Below are positions 12,109-14,003 of a stretch of 14,003 nt of DNA, in pieces. The notes below the pieces were generated by a model that saw nothing but the letters and a program-made list of their open reading frames with translations, was not told where the DNA came from and ran no database searches. Within the stretch, counting starts at the first letter, position 1. Each line of letters begins with the position of its first letter. The DNA is from DATKZB01 sp035528235 (lineage in GTDB: Bacteria; Planctomycetota; Phycisphaerae; FEN-1346). The stretch lies in the NCBI GenBank assembly GCA_035528235.1, contig DATKZB010000155.1, forward strand, positions 1-14,003, written 5' to 3'. A program made the position numbers and the translations under genes.

Positions 12109-14003
12109 TCACGGCTGACGGCTCGCGGCGTCCAGACGCCGGTAGATGACCGTGGCGGCACCGGGCTTGGCCCGGATCTCGACGCTCAGGCCTTCGTCCA
12201 TCAAGGTCTTGCCGGCGATGGCGGCGGTCTGCCCCGTGTCGGAATCCGTGACCTCGTACCGTGCGGCCGGGTCCAGGCCGCCCAGGCGGAAGGTCTTCGC
12301 GCCGTCGTCGCACTTGGCGCGGCGGAAGGCCTCGACAACGCCCATGTCCGCCCGGTGGAACTGCCACGCGATCCACGCCTTCTCGTCGCGGTTGTACGGC
12401 GTCAGGGGGTAGAAGTCGCCCTGGTAGCACGCGACGATCTTCCGCCACTCGTCCGCCAGACGCCGCAATAACGCGTAGTCCAGGTCCTTGCTGCGCATCT
12501 CGTAGCCCAGGACGATGTTGCACGCATGGCCGCTGCGGAAGGCGTAGGCGTCCACGGTGCCGACGGGAACCGTGTTCGAGCCGTAGCAGGGAATCCACTG
12601 GCACAGGCTGTAATGGTACGCCTGCTTGGCGGGCAGGTCGCCGTAGTTGTAGTCCGTGGGGTGCAGCGGGATGGCACGGCGCATCGTCTCGAGGTCGTTG
12701 CGGCGTCCGCCGGAGGCGCAACTGTCGAGACCCAAGTTCGGGTGCCGCTGGCGCAGGGCGTCCCAGTAGGCCAGGTAGCCCTGGATGTGCAGGTTCTCCG
12801 CCATGCCCTGGCGGTCGGGGGCGTCGGCGCCCCGCCAGCAGCCCAGCGGGTCCATGTTGAAGTCCTGGCGGTACAAGTCGATGCCCTGCTCGCGCAGCGT
12901 CCGGTCCACGTGGTCGGTCAGCCAGGCGCGGGCGTCGGGGTTACCCAGGTTGAGCAGCGTGCCGCCGAGGAGCCACTCCGGGTGGTTCGTGGAGATCCAC
13001 GTGCCGCCCGCCACCCGCTCCGGCTCGAACCAGACGAGCGTGTTGACGCCGCGCGCGTGGCCGTGGTCGCTGATGGCCCGCAGGCCGCCGGGGAACCGCT
13101 TGAGGTCGGGCTCCCACGTGCCCGTCTTGGGCCATTGGCCGTCGCACGGATACCAGCCGGCGTCCATCCACCAGAAATTGATGCCGATGCGTTCATCGAC
13201 GTACCGGTCGATGAACTGCTTCTGGTTCGCCTCGTTGGCGTTGATCATCTCGTTGAACTGGAGGGAGGTGTTGCCGAAGAGGATGGGCCCCGGCAGCCGC
13301 CCCTGGGCGGTGCGCGGCACGTTGTGGGCCCACATCCACCGCCGCCAGACGTTCTGGGCGCGGACGGGGTCGTCGCCCTCCAGAAACACGAGGGCGATGA
13401 GTGGCGCGCGGATTCGCTCGCCCGGCCGCAGCACGAGGTGCGTCTTCTCCTGGCCCGCCGAGATGCGCAGCGCGCCCCCCGCGTCGCGGGCGAACTGCGT
13501 CGCCCACTGTCCCGGCCAGCCGACGGCGATGAGCAGCCCGCCGCCCGGCGTCGCGAGGCGGTAGTACGGGAAGGCCCCGTTCGTGCCGCGCCCCCCCGCC
13601 GGCGCGAAACGCTGGGACGCGCCCGGCTTTAGCGTCGCCTCGAGCGGCTGGTAAAGGTCCGGGCTGCACGTGTCGCCTCGCCAATGACTGAGGACGCACG
13701 CCCCGTCCGGCGGGCACGCGACGGCCGCGTCCAGGCCCTGGACGTTCTCGAGGAGGGGTGTGTCCTTCCCGCCGGTGTTCGTGAACGTGGCGGTCCACTC
13801 CACGGCGGGGAAGTCCGCGTACTCCACGGCCACGCACCGGACCTCCAGGCCCGTGTCCGGGTCCGTCCACGTGAGCGTGTGCTGCGTGCGTGCCTCGTCC
13901 AGGCGGCGCGTCTCGGCCTTGCGCGTCCACCCGGGCAGCAGGGCGTCGGACGAACGCCCCCCGTAGACGAAGACGAGGGGCAGGTCGCTGGTGCGCGGCG
14001 GCA
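12109..14003 (-). CDS. GH36-type alpha-galactosidase (N-terminus outside window)
   Basis: The enzyme hydrolyses terminal alpha-galactosides such as melibiose, raffinose or galactomannan branches. The reverse-strand frame stays open to base 14003, so 630 residues are visible and roughly 70-100 N-terminal ones are probably missing; GTG 13833 is not the real start. The visible N-terminal beta domain starts with a segment containing FVYGGRSSDALLPGW. The catalytic barrel shows WWMDAGWYPCDGQW near visible residue 277. YRQDFNMD follows, with the probable nucleophile Asp at visible residue 380 (12862-12864), and then SCASGGRRNDLE, with the probable acid/base Asp at 436 (12694-12696). A C-terminal beta domain (DPAARYEVTDSDTG) ends the protein. 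It converges on fliS and is unrelated to motility. Whether it is secreted cannot be judged without the N-terminus. Confidence 0.93.
   Translation of the reverse strand, partial: PPRTSDLPLVFVYGGRSSDALLPGWTRKAETRRLDEARTQHTLTWTDPDTGLEVRCVAVEYADFPAVEWTATFTNTGGKDTPLLENVQGLDAAVACPPDGACVLSHWRGDTCSPDLYQPLEATLKPGASQRFAPAGGRGTNGAFPYYRLATPGGGLLIAVGWPGQWATQFARDAGGALRISAGQEKTHLVLRPGERIRAPLIALVFLEGDDPVRAQNVWRRWMWAHNVPRTAQGRLPGPILFGNTSLQFNEMINANEANQKQFIDRYVDERIGINFWWMDAGWYPCDGQWPKTGTWEPDLKRFPGGLRAISDHGHARGVNTLVWFEPERVAGGTWISTNHPEWLLGGTLLNLGNPDARAWLTDHVDRTLREQGIDLYRQDFNMDPLGCWRGADAPDRQGMAENLHIQGYLAYWDALRQRHPNLGLDSCASGGRRNDLETMRRAIPLHPTDYNYGDLPAKQAYHYSLCQWIPCYGSNTVPVGTVDAYAFRSGHACNIVLGYEMRSKDLDYALLRRLADEWRKIVACYQGDFYPLTPYNRDEKAWIAWQFHRADMGVVEAFRRAKCDDGAKTFRLGGLDPAARYEVTDSDTGQTAAIAGKTLMDEGLSVEIRAKPGAATVIYRRLDAASRQP

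Noticed and set aside
12526..13632. Long plus-strand frame opposite the alpha-galactosidase
   Set aside because: It is a Val/Arg/Ala-rich antisense shadow; the reverse-strand frame has GH36 catalytic motifs.
1..14003. CRISPR array, rRNA, integrase or insertion sequence with a transposase
   Set aside because: No regularly spaced direct repeats, rRNA-like sequence or recombinase/transposase gene was seen anywhere in the window.

Overview
The window is high-GC DNA (my estimate is about two thirds G+C) from a flagellated bacterium. It is almost entirely a flagellar export and filament locus. High GC, tight ATGA-type couplings, frequent GTG starts, small proteins I do not recognise among the flagellar genes, and a GH36 alpha-galactosidase next door would fit an uncultured planctomycete of the Phycisphaerae type or a relative. 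That placement is an inference from style; no taxonomic marker is present.

Region 1 (1-5022) is the export-gate operon: fliP (5' end outside the window), fliQ, fliR, flhB and flhA, all on the plus strand with gaps of 2-16 bp or a 4-bp overlap. These encode the inner-membrane core of the flagellar type III export apparatus. Region 2 (5064-6312) is a small two-helix membrane protein, the sigma-28 factor fliA and a short basic protein, linked by ATGA overlaps. No flhF or flhG lies between flhA and fliA.

Region 3 (6313-8119) holds three less familiar genes: a small CxC..C protein, a coiled-coil lipoprotein and a TolB/CsgG-like lipoprotein. It also carries two copies, in opposite orientation, of a 120-bp element with terminal inverted repeats and two internal GC-rich hairpins. 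Copy B appears to have inserted in frame into the signal-peptide region of the TolB-like lipoprotein, and the pre-insertion sequence can be reconstructed by eye. A separate double hairpin forms the 3' end of the CxC gene.

Region 4 (8120-11907) is the sigma-28 regulon proper. It has a near-consensus sigma-28 promoter, a flgM-like anti-sigma gene with a good intrinsic terminator, then a 415-bp gap holding a probable second sigma-28 promoter overlapped by a perfect palindrome and a leader hairpin. Flagellin, a strong intergenic hairpin, fliD (cap) and fliS (flagellin chaperone) follow. FliA, FlgM and both promoters would give the usual export-gated switch: FlgM holds FliA until the export gate can secrete it, and the filament genes then come on.

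Region 5 (11908-14003) is a roughly 200-bp convergent gap and a reverse-strand GH36-type alpha-galactosidase whose N-terminus runs off the window. It marks the edge of the flagellar locus.
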